A stretch of 64,000 nt of DNA, from positions 1,574,277 to 1,638,276 of the forward strand of contig OX638325.1 in assembly GCA_951812795.1 (NCBI GenBank), written 5' to 3'. The translations under genes and the position numbers were made by a program. Under the pieces are notes generated by a model, which had not been told where the DNA came from, searched no databases, and was given only the letters and a program-made list of their open reading frames with translations. This document shows positions 29,401 through 36,449 of the stretch, piece by piece (within the stretch, counting starts at the first letter, position 1; each line of letters opens with the position of its first letter). The stretch comes from an uncultured Dehalococcoidia bacterium. Lineage in GTDB: Bacteria > Chloroflexota > Dehalococcoidia > Lucifugimonadales > Lucifugimonadaceae.

Positions 29401-29498
29401 AAACCATCCTCATGACCGTCGTCGGTGCCGACACCAGCCAATTCGGCGGATTCGGTGCCGTCCGAGCAATCGCTGGCGGTGGCCCCCCACGGCGATAG
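26460..29498 (+). CDS. Very long HlyD/MacA-type efflux adaptor with multiple helical hairpins
   Basis: The product is 1012 residues from the ATG at 26460, which precedes a cytoplasmic stub and a membrane anchor at about residues 21-46. A first lipoyl half (TVDTIDIEIGDFLTEGEILMSL) precedes over 600 residues of Ala/Glu/Leu-rich coiled coil; the second half (IIAPFDGVVADLQVEEGQSV) and beta-barrel domains follow near the C-terminus. The helical part is broken about eight times by turns such as LVNPD, LIDPP, LLSPS, LVSPD. A globular insert with two Cys (FDCTEAENGINSTC) lies in the middle. Ordinary adaptors are 350-450 residues with a single hairpin. It heads an ABC efflux operon. The frame is open upstream to 26229, but that part looks noncoding. 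Confidence 0.88.
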   Translation: MPSNTDNDDTEANDNPLRQISVRQWIIAAAVLIAVPVVAYLGTFYFYPYVQDRIEGESPITRVLTEYGVDEEAETQLLTIRRGDLVNSVAVNGTLEYANRERLSFATAGTVDTIDIEIGDFLTEGEILMSLNDEAVVAAQQQLQNASVALQDAETALEDLVNPDQKTISDATLKVAKAQQDSATAEDALAKLIDPPATELAEAELAVAEAIADLEAAQDKLADLLSPSDLDVGNAQLAVAEAEKTLADLTAELEDLTAQQSAAISAAEIAVGEATNIRDDALEAYEDTLNIDENAVNQAQLDLENAKLAVIEADAAVVDAENALLVANANVGNDITSKKLEISKVEAELAAATLALTETQEALSDAQKPFDEEVVADLNAQIAEAEDDVVVAENQLARLAIETGADVRKLESELYDARVTYKNVFAKWLGMDISKYQWEYSPDQIFADVGKPLDEIMDPATVSEGLGQRTTASSGWVEDDPATPWDEAVVATWTEFFLSELRFDCTEAENGINSTCVNLEFKDAWDDLLLKSEAHQTAKLADSQQLDSAEDAVASAEQALEDLEEQLEDEMTATDDEIINDLFAKQEVAYYTQVDVANSLELLYEELERVEQESKVGVAEAAQSLAVAIESAKVAHGNLIDAEETLADLQAGPDDVTISIAYFQATKAEADLAEAIRELDNLRNLESPDNIVMHQRIYAANADLVDKSRALQTLLDGDEVAIALAQTEVAATEEDLNDKLAALQDLVSPDEVDIELARQELAVARAELTVAFQEHTDLVNPDPATVALRRAEVASAREELGTARAATEGTQIIAPFDGVVADLQVEEGQSVNKDAVAVVMADPSIVEISGTVDEVDVLFLQVGDPASIELEALGDEALAGRISDIAAFGESEQGVVTYPVTIQTEQPSGTQLPEGLSAVAEVVIREQTNKLLVPIQALFGSVNEPLLLVSTDDDTLEPRNVALGISDDFWTVIEDGVSEGETILMTVVGADTSQFGGFGAVRAIAGGGPPRR

Positions 29499-29510
29499 AC
29501 GTTCAACGAC

Positions 29511-30383
29511 ATGCGAAGCACCTCCAACCCTGACCAACCCGTAATCCGCATCCGCGATGTCACCAAGATCTACGAAATGGGCGCCGGAACAATCCAAGTC
29601 CGAGCCCTCGATGGCGTCTCAATCGACATCCACGACGGCGAATACGTCGCCATCATGGGCGTCTCCGGTTCCGGCAAATCCACCCTCATGAACATCATCG
29701 GATGCCTCGACGTACCCAGCGAAGGCACCTACCACATCGACGGTCAAGCAGTCGAGGCAATGTCCAACGACCGCCTCGCCGACATCCGCAGCCGAAAAGT
29801 CGGCTTCGTATTCCAAACCCACAACCTCCTCCCACGTCTCACCGCACTCGCCAACGTCGAACTCCCCATGATGTACGGCCACTGGCCCAACCGTCGTGAC
29901 CGCGCCGAAAACGCCCTGACCCTCGTCGGCCTCGGCGACCGCACCCACCATCGACCAACCGAACTCTCCGGCGGTCAACAGCAACGCGTCGGCATCGCCC
30001 GCGCCCTCGTCAAAGAACCCTCAGTCCTCCTCGCCGACGAACCCACCGGAAACCTCGACACCTCGAACACTGCCGAAATCCTCAACATCATCTCCGACCT
30101 CAACCACGAAAACGGCATCACCGTCATCGTCGTCACACACGAACGAGACGTGGCTGCCCGCGCCGACCGCGTAATCACCCTCAGCGATGGCCAAGTAATC
30201 AGCGACGAAATCAGGGTTTCCCCCGCTCGCGGGGGAAATGTCCGGGGCCTGCCCCGTACACCGTTACGGGGGACAAAGGGGGTTAAGCCAACGCAACCCA
30301 ACTTCGCAGAGAACGACTCTCCTCTACCGCCTAAACCCTCCCCTCCCCCTTCAAGGGGGAGATTAAGCGGGGGTCCAAGGTGA
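29511..30383 (+). CDS. MacB/LolD-type ABC transporter ATPase with repeat-encoded tail
   Basis: The 290-residue product has Walker A GVSGSGKST (50-58), Q-loop FQTHNLL, signature LSGGQQQRV (152-160) and Walker B VLLADEPTGNLD (172-183). It would energise the permease and adaptor encoded next to it. The normal end of such ATPases is reached near residue 234 (LSDGQVISDE). The remaining 56 residues, rich in Pro, Arg and Gly, are encoded by palindromic repeats at 30213-30383, so the tail is a repeat capture and not a domain. It starts 12 bp after the adaptor gene. Confidence 0.93.
   Translation: MRSTSNPDQPVIRIRDVTKIYEMGAGTIQVRALDGVSIDIHDGEYVAIMGVSGSGKSTLMNIIGCLDVPSEGTYHIDGQAVEAMSNDRLADIRSRKVGFVFQTHNLLPRLTALANVELPMMYGHWPNRRDRAENALTLVGLGDRTHHRPTELSGGQQQRVGIARALVKEPSVLLADEPTGNLDTSNTAEILNIISDLNHENGITVIVVTHERDVAARADRVITLSDGQVISDEIRVSPARGGNVRGLPRTPLRGTKGVKPTQPNFAENDSPLPPKPSPPPSRGRLSGGPR
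30213..30285. repeat. Palindromic repeat (family D) inside ABC ATPase gene
   Basis: AGGGTTT is followed by the hairpin CCCCCGC-TC-GCGGGGG (30220-30235), AAATGTCC, an inner hairpin, then GGACAAAGGGGG. A shorter copy lies at 41761-41808, where GTCC-GAA-GGAC lacks the inner hairpin. It encodes the ATPase tail in frame. Confidence 0.8.
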
Positions 30384-30386
30384 GGG
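30336..30386. repeat. Palindromic repeat (family B) at ABC ATPase gene end
   Basis: CTCCCCCT-TCA-AGGGGGAG forms the stem, then ATTAAGCGGGGGTCC and AAGGTGAGGG follow. Matching copies are at 34911, 35068, 35514 and 41449. It spans the ATPase stop codon, and its AGGTGAGG end may serve as the ribosome site of the permease. Confidence 0.8.
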
Positions 30387-30393
30387 CCCAACA

Positions 30394-31593
30394 GTGTCCC
30401 CCCAAGACATAATCCGAACCTCGATCTACTCGCTCACCGCGAATCGTCTCCGCGCCGCGCTTGCCCTACTCGGCATCGTCCTCGGCGTCTGCTCCGTCAT
30501 CACACTGATGTCCATCGGACGCGGCTCCACCGACCGCATCACCGAACTAATCCAAGGACTAGGAAGCAACCTCCTAACTGTCATCCCAAGCGGCGAACCG
30601 CTGACTCTGGCCGACGTCGAATCGCTTCGCGACCCCCTTTACACCCCGTCCATCAAAGCCGTAGCACCCGAAATCGGCACATTCGGCGTCATCCACATCA
30701 ACAACAACACAACCCAAGCATCCATCACGGGCGTCACGCCCGAGTACCTCAACGTACGAAACCTCGACATGGCAACCGGCACCTTCATCGGAGCACCACA
30801 CGTCGAATCCCGAGCCGAAATCGTAGTCCTCGGGGCGCAAGTCTCCGAGGACCTCTTCGGAAATCAAGACCCCACAGGAGCAGAGGTCCGGATTAACGGC
30901 AGACAGTTCCGCGTTGTCGGCGTCCTCGCAGCCCAAAGCGGCTTCGGGTCTCTCGACAGCCAAGCCCTCATCCCCATCACCACCGCCTACTACCGCCTCT
31001 CCGGACAGCGAATCCCCGGTGGCGACATCAGCGTCGACCAAATCTCCGTCCAAGCCCGAGACGTCGAACTCGTAGACCAAGCCATCGAAGAGATCGAGAC
31101 CGTCCTCCGTCTCAGTCACCGCATCACCGAAGCCGACGACTTCACCGTCTTCAACCAGCAAGAGATCCTCGACACCTTCGACGAAGCCAACCAGACCCTC
31201 GTCGTTTTCCTCGGCGCCGTCGCCGGCATCTCCCTCCTCGTCGGCGGCATCGGAATCATGAACATCATGCTCGTCTCCGTTACCGAGCGCACCCGCGAAA
31301 TCGGCATCCGGCAGGCCATGGGCGCAAAAAGACGCGACATCGTCGCTCAGTTCGTGACCGAAGCAGTGTTCCTCACATTCGGCGGCGGAATCATCGGCGT
31401 CATCGTCGGCATCTCTCTCGCAACCGCCATTGACGGACGCTTCCTCATCGGCACCGAGTGGTCCACACGAGTCACCAGCGACATCCCCATCATCGCGCTT
31501 ATCGTATCCATCGCCGTCGGCCTCTTCTTCGGCATCTACCCGGCCGTCCGCGCCGCACGCCTCAATCCCATCGAAGCACTCCGATACGAATAA
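30394..31593 (+). CDS. MacB-type ABC transporter permease
   Basis: The 399-residue product has the FtsX/MacB layout: TM1 near residues 20-42, a large external MacB_PCD domain (about 45-270), and three C-terminal membrane segments (277-300, 327-352, 362-385). The motifs VTERTREIGIRQAMGAKRRDI and RAARLNPIEALRYE (cited separately) are characteristic. It uses a GTG start at 30394, preceded by repeat-derived AGGTGAGG. With the adaptor and ATPase it forms a mechanotransmission-type exporter for a small amphiphile, peptide or lipid; the substrate is unknown. Confidence 0.92.
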   Translation: MSPQDIIRTSIYSLTANRLRAALALLGIVLGVCSVITLMSIGRGSTDRITELIQGLGSNLLTVIPSGEPLTLADVESLRDPLYTPSIKAVAPEIGTFGVIHINNNTTQASITGVTPEYLNVRNLDMATGTFIGAPHVESRAEIVVLGAQVSEDLFGNQDPTGAEVRINGRQFRVVGVLAAQSGFGSLDSQALIPITTAYYRLSGQRIPGGDISVDQISVQARDVELVDQAIEEIETVLRLSHRITEADDFTVFNQQEILDTFDEANQTLVVFLGAVAGISLLVGGIGIMNIMLVSVTERTREIGIRQAMGAKRRDIVAQFVTEAVFLTFGGGIIGVIVGISLATAIDGRFLIGTEWSTRVTSDIPIIALIVSIAVGLFFGIYPAVRAARLNPIEALRYE

Positions 31594-31639
31594 CCGCCGA
31601 CCCAAACCTCAACATCGAATATGAAATGGTGACCACCAC

Positions 31640-32749
31640 ATGAATAGCCCGTTCGCAATCCTCATAGCCGCCGTCGCGATCGTCGGCATCGTCATCGGCG
31701 TCGCGGCAATCCTCCTCTTGAGCCCGTCCGACCAGGATGAAGAGACGATACCGGCCGCATCGAGAAGTGAATTGCCCACGCCGAGCACCCGTCCCGCTTC
31801 CGAGCAATCAAGACCTGAACGCGAAACCGCACCGTCCGAGACGGGCGAGTCCGCTGCCGACGAGCCTACCGGCCTCGACGACGGCACCGAAAGCACCGAA
31901 CCCGTTGTAGTTGAAGTTGTGGTTGACGAGGCACCCGACCAAGGCGGCCAGCGCGGCTTCGGTGGTGGCGGCGGACCCGGCGGTGGAAACTTCCAAGCGA
32001 TCCAAGAAGCCATGGCTAGCAACCCCGAACTAGCCGAACTCTTCCAAAAAGCCCAATCCGGCAGCATCACCCAAGAAGAGCAGACGCGCATGAGAGAACT
32101 CATGCAAGAACTCTTAGCGGAATCCGGAATCGAAATTCCTGGCGGCGGACAGGGCGGCGGTGGTTTCGGCACGTCCCCGACACAAGGAACCATCACCTAC
32201 ATCTTCGGCTCCATCATCACCGTCCAAGACCCCGAAGACACCGAACAGACCACCGACGTAGAAGTAGGCGAAGACACCAACATCACCATCGTCAACAGCC
32301 TCAGTGTCTCCGATCTCTCAACCGGCACAAATGTAGTTGGCGCAGTCAGGCGCGGCGAAGGCGGCAAGATCTTCATCGTCAGCTTAAACCTTGTTCCGCA
32401 AAACCCGGGGGCCGGTGCCGGAGGTTTCGGGGGATTTGGTTTTGGCATCGGCGGTGGAGACACCACGGTATCTCAGGTCCAAGGCACCGTCACGGAGGTC
32501 AACGGCGATACGGTTCACGTCGAAACCACCCAAGGCACCCTCAGACTAACCGCCAACGACGAATCCGTAATCGTTTCCACTACCACAGGCGCACTGACCA
32601 ACCTAACCGAAGGCATGGGTGTAATCGCCATCGGCCCCCTCGAAGAAGGCGAAATCCAAGCACGCAACATCATTGCCGGCTCCCAAGAACTCATCACCCA
32701 ACAGCCCGGCAACCTCCGCGGTGCCGGACGGAGAGGGCAGGGACAATAG
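31640..32749 (+). CDS. Secreted/anchored Gly-rich protein with DUF5666-like domains
   Basis: The 369-residue product has one N-terminal hydrophobic anchor (residues 5-28), an acidic Thr/Ser/Pro/Glu linker, a Gly-rich helical part with NPELAELFQKAQ, and two beta-rich units beginning TQGTITYIFGSIITVQ and VQGTVTEVNGDTVHVE. These resemble DUF5666 OB-like domains, which often accompany MacAB-type exporters. Gly/Phe-rich spacers (GGFGGFGFGIGGG) separate them. It is 46 bp after the permease, so it is likely an extracytoplasmic part of the same operon. Function is unknown. Confidence 0.8.
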   Translation: MNSPFAILIAAVAIVGIVIGVAAILLLSPSDQDEETIPAASRSELPTPSTRPASEQSRPERETAPSETGESAADEPTGLDDGTESTEPVVVEVVVDEAPDQGGQRGFGGGGGPGGGNFQAIQEAMASNPELAELFQKAQSGSITQEEQTRMRELMQELLAESGIEIPGGGQGGGGFGTSPTQGTITYIFGSIITVQDPEDTEQTTDVEVGEDTNITIVNSLSVSDLSTGTNVVGAVRRGEGGKIFIVSLNLVPQNPGAGAGGFGGFGFGIGGGDTTVSQVQGTVTEVNGDTVHVETTQGTLRLTANDESVIVSTTTGALTNLTEGMGVIAIGPLEEGEIQARNIIAGSQELITQQPGNLRGAGRRGQGQ

Positions 32750-32810
32750 CATCTGATTTCACAAAGCAACGAAGTTCACCGCATTTCTAGAGCGGATCAA
32801 TGGTGTACTA

Positions 32811-32840
32811 TTGTCAGCAGAACTGATACGCCGGTATCAT
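32811..32840 (+). promoter_or_regulatory. Sigma70-like promoter, near-leaderless
   Basis: TTGTCA (32811-32816) and TATCAT (32835-32840) are 18 bp apart, and the ATG of the following small gene begins 7 nt after the -10 element. Confidence 0.5.
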
Positions 32841-32847
32841 ATTTACA

Positions 32848-33096
32848 ATGACAATCGCAGAACACACACACGAAGAACTCGCAACCAAAGAAGATGTTGC
32901 GGATTACAAGGTAGCCATATCCGATGTCATCCTTAACCTGGCTAACAGCCAGATTCAGGCGAATGAACGGATGAACAGCTTCGAAGCCGAATTTCGCGAA
33001 ATTCGCACCATCCTCGCGGAACTCATCGAATCCAACCGGGAGATGACCGAATCCAACCGTCGTGTCATCGGGTTCCAAACACCTGAAGACGAATAA
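32848..33096 (+). CDS. Small coiled-coil protein (82 aa)
   Basis: The 82-residue product is mostly heptad-like helix (residues 10-75), including TKEDVADYKVAIS and two ESNRE/ESNRR elements. No signal peptide or motif is present. The start of such proteins (EELATKEDV) recalls short coiled-coil proteins found beside diverse genes in bacteria, with no assigned role. A plausible promoter lies immediately upstream. Confidence 0.6.
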   Translation: MTIAEHTHEELATKEDVADYKVAISDVILNLANSQIQANERMNSFEAEFREIRTILAELIESNREMTESNRRVIGFQTPEDE

Positions 33097-33264
33097 TCTC
33101 AAGCAGATATTTTCGCTGATACCCTGCAGAACCTTTGCGTAATCCGAGGTTTTCTCCCGCTTAAAGGAACCGAAAACCAATGGGACACTTGGGGATCACA
33201 CTCGCCGCGGAAACCGTGCCCCGGGTTGAGACGCTTCCGCTAAACGGAAATTAGTGCACAACCA

Positions 33265-33291
33265 TTGACATTCCAGCGGAGGCCGCATAAT
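33265..33291 (+). promoter_or_regulatory. Consensus sigma70 promoter
   Basis: A perfect TTGACA (33265-33270) is followed after 15 bp by CATAAT (33286-33291; ATAATG one base on gives 16). The expected start is near 33298. It is one of only two perfect TTGACA boxes with a -10 element that I noticed in intergenic space. Confidence 0.6.
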
Positions 33292-33297
33292 GGAGGG

Positions 33298-33440
33298 GTA
33301 GGGCGTGGAGAAGCACTCCACGAACCTCGGGCGGAAAACCCACCGCCGTTATTTCGCACAAATCCAACAACAGGCTTTTGATGCTGGACCAAGTGCAAGG
33401 CCGCATCATGACTATCATTCAAAATCATTTGCAACATAGT
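33298..33440 (+). ncRNA. Candidate structured RNA or long fpg leader
   Basis: After the promoter, two hairpins occur back to back: CGTGGAG-AAGCA-CTCCACG (33304-33322) and GGCGG-AAAACCCA-CCGCC (33330-33347). About 95 nt of unpaired-looking sequence then lead to the fpg ATG. No T-tailed terminator is seen before fpg. No known RNA family (tRNA, SRP, 6S, tmRNA, RNase P) or riboswitch motif could be matched. The upstream part 33097-33264 shows no gene. Confidence 0.3.
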
Positions 33441-33444
33441 TCCC

Positions 33445-34269
33445 ATGCCCGAACTACCCGAAGTTGAATCTATCCGACGCTACCTCGTCGCCGCCAACGT
33501 CCAAGGCACCATAATCCAACGCGTCGAAATCGGCTGGTCCGACTGTATCGCCGCGCCGGCCGCCGACATCGAGACCTTCGCCAATATCGTCTCTAAAACC
33601 CAGATCGGCCCCCTCGACCGCCGCGGGAAATATCTCGTATCACCGCTCATCGACGCCAAACAATCCCAGTCTCACCTCGTGCTCCACATGGGAATGACCG
33701 GCTCCCTCCACATCCGAGATTCCGACGACGACCCGGTCCGATACCGCCGAGCCGCCTTCTACCTCGACGACGACCGGCGCATCGAACTCAACGACTCCCG
33801 AAGATGGGCCCGACTGTGGGCCGTCGACGACCCCATAACCGCCTATCCCAAACTTGGCCCCGAACCGTGGGACCTTACACCCAACCGATTCGCTCAAAAC
33901 ATCCGCGCCAAACGCTCCCGCATCAAGCCTACCCTGCTTGACCAGACCATCCTCGCTGGCGTCGGCAACATCTACGCCGACGAAGCCCTCCACCGCACCC
34001 GCATCTCACCCCTCCGCCGCTGCAACCGCATCAGCCTCGCCCGACTCTACCAACTCCACGCCAACATCCTCACCACCCTTAACCGCGCCCTAAACCACAT
34101 CACAACCCACCTCAGCCCCGACGGTAGCCCCTACGTCGTCGATGCCCTCGACGCCCGAATGCGCATCCCACGAACCCCAGACTCCGCGTGCCCGACCTGC
34201 AACAACCCAACAACCGCTCGCCGAATCTCCGGCCGAACCGCCTACTACTGCCAAAACTGCCAGCACTGA
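33445..34269 (+). CDS. mutM: Formamidopyrimidine-DNA glycosylase
   Basis: The 274-residue product starts with the catalytic PELPEVE (Pro at position 2 after Met removal, Glu3), has K57-region and LHMGMTGSL, the helix-two-turn-helix GVGNIYADEALHRTRISP in parts, and a C-terminal zinc finger CPTC...CQNC. It excises oxidised purines such as 8-oxoguanine. The length is standard and the gene seems intact. Synonym fpg. Confidence 0.95.
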   Translation: MPELPEVESIRRYLVAANVQGTIIQRVEIGWSDCIAAPAADIETFANIVSKTQIGPLDRRGKYLVSPLIDAKQSQSHLVLHMGMTGSLHIRDSDDDPVRYRRAAFYLDDDRRIELNDSRRWARLWAVDDPITAYPKLGPEPWDLTPNRFAQNIRAKRSRIKPTLLDQTILAGVGNIYADEALHRTRISPLRRCNRISLARLYQLHANILTTLNRALNHITTHLSPDGSPYVVDALDARMRIPRTPDSACPTCNNPTTARRISGRTAYYCQNCQH

Positions 34270-34442
34270 ACCTGAAAGCGTAGCGGAATGCTTGCGGCAA
34301 CCCGGGATATGAGAGCAGCAAACTGTTGCGCCATATCTCGCGTAAAATCCACACTTGCCCATTCTCATAGGTTCGACCGCCGTCACTTCGGCGGCCGTCG
34401 TTGAACCCTAGCCAAAGAAGCGGCAAGAAAGGAGATGCCGGA

Positions 34443-34901
34443 TTGGACATCCACGAGACGCTGTTCTCCATCGGACTGCTCATAATCGGCGCTAAGCTCC
34501 TTGAAGGCATCAAAGTCAACGACATCATCGACCCTGCCGGAACCTACCCCGACCAATCCCTCACCGTCAGAGCCTTCACCGAACAGTGGCTCCTCCCCCA
34601 CCAGCACGACTACGTAATCGTCGACCGCGCCAACAACCACCAACTCGCCGGCATCGTATCCCTCAGCATGCTCCGCTACCTCCCCCGACACGAATGGGAC
34701 ACCACCACCCTCACCCAAACCCTCCGCCACAACACCCCAACCGCCACCACCGAAGACTACGTAGAAGACGCCCTCCAAACCATGACCGAAAACTCCATCA
34801 CCATCCTCCCAGTAATCGACCCCGAAACAAACCAATTCATCGGCTCCATAGCCTCCCACGAAGTCCTAAAGATGGTCGTCGAAGAAGCCCAGGGGCACTA
34901 A
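34443..34901 (+). CDS. CBS-domain protein resembling the tail of a site-2 protease
   Basis: The 152-residue product starts at TTG 34443, which has AAAGGAG (34428-34434) 8 nt upstream; the frame is open to an ATG at 34401 but that start has no such site. Residues 5-20 are hydrophobic (LFSIGLLIIGAKLL), then two CBS motifs follow (VNDIIDPAGTYP and SITILPVIDPETNQFIGSI). The layout matches the C-terminal part of M50 site-2 proteases with CBS domains, but no HExxH protease part is present upstream. It may be a gene relic adapted as a free CBS protein, or a separate family. Confidence 0.65.
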   Translation: MDIHETLFSIGLLIIGAKLLEGIKVNDIIDPAGTYPDQSLTVRAFTEQWLLPHQHDYVIVDRANNHQLAGIVSLSMLRYLPRHEWDTTTLTQTLRHNTPTATTEDYVEDALQTMTENSITILPVIDPETNQFIGSIASHEVLKMVVEEAQGH

Positions 34902-34910
34902 CTACCTGTC

Positions 34911-34952
34911 CCTCCACCTCTCCCAGGGGGAATTAATGGGGGTGCTGCCCGG
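34911..34952. repeat. Palindromic repeat (family B)
   Basis: CCTCTCCCAGGGGGAATTAATGGGGGTGCTGCCC is a diverged copy (quoted in parts: CCTCTCCCAGGGGGA, ATTAATGGGGGTGCTGCCC). It lies 10 bp after the CBS gene. Confidence 0.7.
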
Positions 34953-35008
34953 CGGCTCTAATCGTCAAACCAACGGAATCCGGAAACCGAGCCCACGCCC
35001 ACCCAACC

Positions 35009-35033
35009 GTAGGGGCGACCCTTGTGGTCGCCC
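35009..35033. repeat. Palindromic repeat (GGGCGACC hairpin)
   Basis: GTAGG precedes the hairpin GGGCGACC-CTTGT-GGTCGCCC with an 8-bp perfect stem. Elements of this form are widely dispersed in Chloroflexota-like genomes, recalled and not checked. Confidence 0.7.
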
Positions 35034-35067
35034 TTCGCTTTAGCACCAGAGGGTGCGTCCGCCCCAT

Positions 35068-35113
35068 CTCCCTCCCCCTCTCTGAGGGGGAACACAAGGG
35101 GGTGCCGCCCGAG
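35068..35113. repeat. Palindromic repeat (family B)
   Basis: The stem CCCCCTC-TCT-GAGGGGG is followed by AACACAAGGGGGTGCCGCCC. It is nearly identical to the copy at 35514-35563. Confidence 0.75.
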
Positions 35114-35169
35114 TCACTAAACTCCCCCAATACCCCTTGCGAAATCCTACGAATTAGAACTCACAAGCC

Positions 35170-35478
35170 ATGATTCCCCTAATCTCACGACACTCCGACC
35201 AACTCGCCGAAATCTGACGACGTCACTAGGGCAAGCGCCTCGAAGTCTTCGGCGGCGGCGCCGTCGGCGATTTCAACCCCGAAACCAGCGACATCGACTT
35301 CCTAGTCGAAACTCAACTTTTGCCGCCCGGCAAACACGCCGACGCCTACTTTGGCATCCTCAACGACCCCCAATCAATCTTCGGTCACTCAATCGACCTG
35401 GTTGAAGCAAAAGCAATCGAAAACCCATACTTCCGAGAATCGGTCGATCAGACGCGCCAACCAGTATATGGACACTGA
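35170..35478 (+). pseudogene. Dead MNT-type nucleotidyltransferase (antitoxin-like)
   Basis: Reading from ATG 35170 in one frame to TGA 35476-35478 gives a small nucleotidyltransferase: RLEVFGGGAVGDFNPETSD, then IDFLVE with the paired catalytic Asp residues (SDIDF), and ending NPYFRESVDQTRQPVYGH. Two in-frame stops, TGA at 35215-35217 and TAG at 35227-35229, interrupt the N-terminal helix where intact relatives have Cys/Tyr-like residues (general knowledge of the family). The frame is otherwise undamaged, so the loss looks recent. The first Ser of the G-S motif is Gly here. Such proteins pair with HEPN toxins. Confidence 0.75.
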
Positions 35479-35512
35479 AATCAAAACCTACCTCGCCGAC
35501 ATCAAACTGCCC
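35468..35512 (+). pseudogene. Truncated HEPN (HepT/DUF86-like) start
   Basis: An ATG at 35468 overlaps the end of the nucleotidyltransferase relic, the classic MNT-HEPN arrangement, and reads MDTEIKTYLADIKL, like the first helix of DUF86 HEPN toxins. After 14 codons the frame runs into a family B repeat at 35514 and continues as repeat-derived and low-complexity sequence. No RxxxxH HEPN active site remains downstream. The identification rests on gene order plus a short match. Confidence 0.5.
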
Positions 35513-35513
35513 A

Positions 35514-35563
35514 CCTCCCTCCCCCTCTCTGAGGGGGAATACAAGGGGGTGCTGCCCACCGAG
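35514..35563. repeat. Palindromic repeat (family B) cutting the HEPN relic
   Basis: The stem CCCCCTC-TCT-GAGGGGG is followed by AATACAAGGGGGTGCTGCCC. The boundary with the HEPN-like sequence is at about 35513. Confidence 0.75.
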
Positions 35564-35660
35564 GCGGGAAAAACCCCAGATAACCACAATCCCCAACAAC
35601 AACCTCGCTACGTCATTCCCGCGAAAGCAGAGAACGCTTTTGGCAGACTCCACCACTCGA

Positions 35661-36449
35661 TCAGAGCGCGGCTGGGGTCCCATTCGAACCCGCAAACCTG
35701 TAAATGTCCTCCACACCCCGTTCCTGAAAGTCAGATAGAACCGGATACTGGGTATCCGCATTCTTCGTCAGATACAACTGCTCACGCCTACCCAACTCGC
35801 CCATCGATTCATGGACCACCAAACTGAAGAACGGTAGTCGCGCCTTCTGAAACTCGAGCAATGCTATAGCAACATTCTTCGCTTTTTCGTTGCCAGGAAC
35901 ACCGAAGAGATAAAAATCCCGATGATTGTGCGACAGAGACCAGTCCACGCTGATCGGATAGTCATCGATCGGCAAGCTATCCTTAACCGGATTGAACTGC
36001 CCTAGTTCCTCGTCGACATAAGAACCAAGATCTTCGTAAAACGCACTGCGAACCGACTCGCGGCTCCAGTAGCGCATATTGCAGACCTTCTGCGCGCAAC
36101 CCGCAAACTGCAAAACCGATTCGTAGAGCTTGTCTAACGGCGTATCCAGAAATAGGTTGCCATCATCATTGCTGACACCGTTGTTGATAATGATGCTCTC
36201 GAAAATCCGTTGCCTCGTCGGTGTACCAACGTCGAAACTGTAGGAGAGGCGCATCAAAGTCAATCCGAAATCACAGACGCGGACGTAACCGTCACCCTTC
36301 GGACTATCCTGCAGGTAGACCTCCACCATGTCACCGTCCTCGTGCATGATCGGCGCGATCAGCTGGAAGTTACCCGGACGACGTTCGTAAAGGTCAAACG
36401 CATCCGTTCCACGCCGTTGCAAACGCTCTAGGATGTTGCCGCTATTCAT
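35661..36449 (-). CDS. DUF1828-type protein
   Basis: The 262-residue product contains an N-terminal DUF1828-like domain (RRPGNFQLIAPIMHEDGDMV, GDGYVRVCDFGLTLMRLSY in parts, residues 23-70) and a C-terminal alpha/beta domain with DFYLFGVPGNEKAKNVAIALLE. This two-domain form occurs in prophages and accessory islands and has no known function. Cys residues in FAGCAQKVCNMRYW may bind metal. Its ATG overlaps the stop of the upstream gene by 8 bp, so the two are a unit. The gene name is recalled family similarity. Confidence 0.7.
   Translation of the reverse strand: MNSGNILERLQRRGTDAFDLYERRPGNFQLIAPIMHEDGDMVEVYLQDSPKGDGYVRVCDFGLTLMRLSYSFDVGTPTRQRIFESIIINNGVSNDDGNLFLDTPLDKLYESVLQFAGCAQKVCNMRYWSRESVRSAFYEDLGSYVDEELGQFNPVKDSLPIDDYPISVDWSLSHNHRDFYLFGVPGNEKAKNVAIALLEFQKARLPFFSLVVHESMGELGRREQLYLTKNADTQYPVLSDFQERGVEDIYRFAGSNGTPAAL

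Noticed and set aside
35640-35705. GGTTCGAAT on the minus strand, like a tRNA T-arm
   Set aside because: No matching stem and it lies in the coding end of the DUF1828-type gene.
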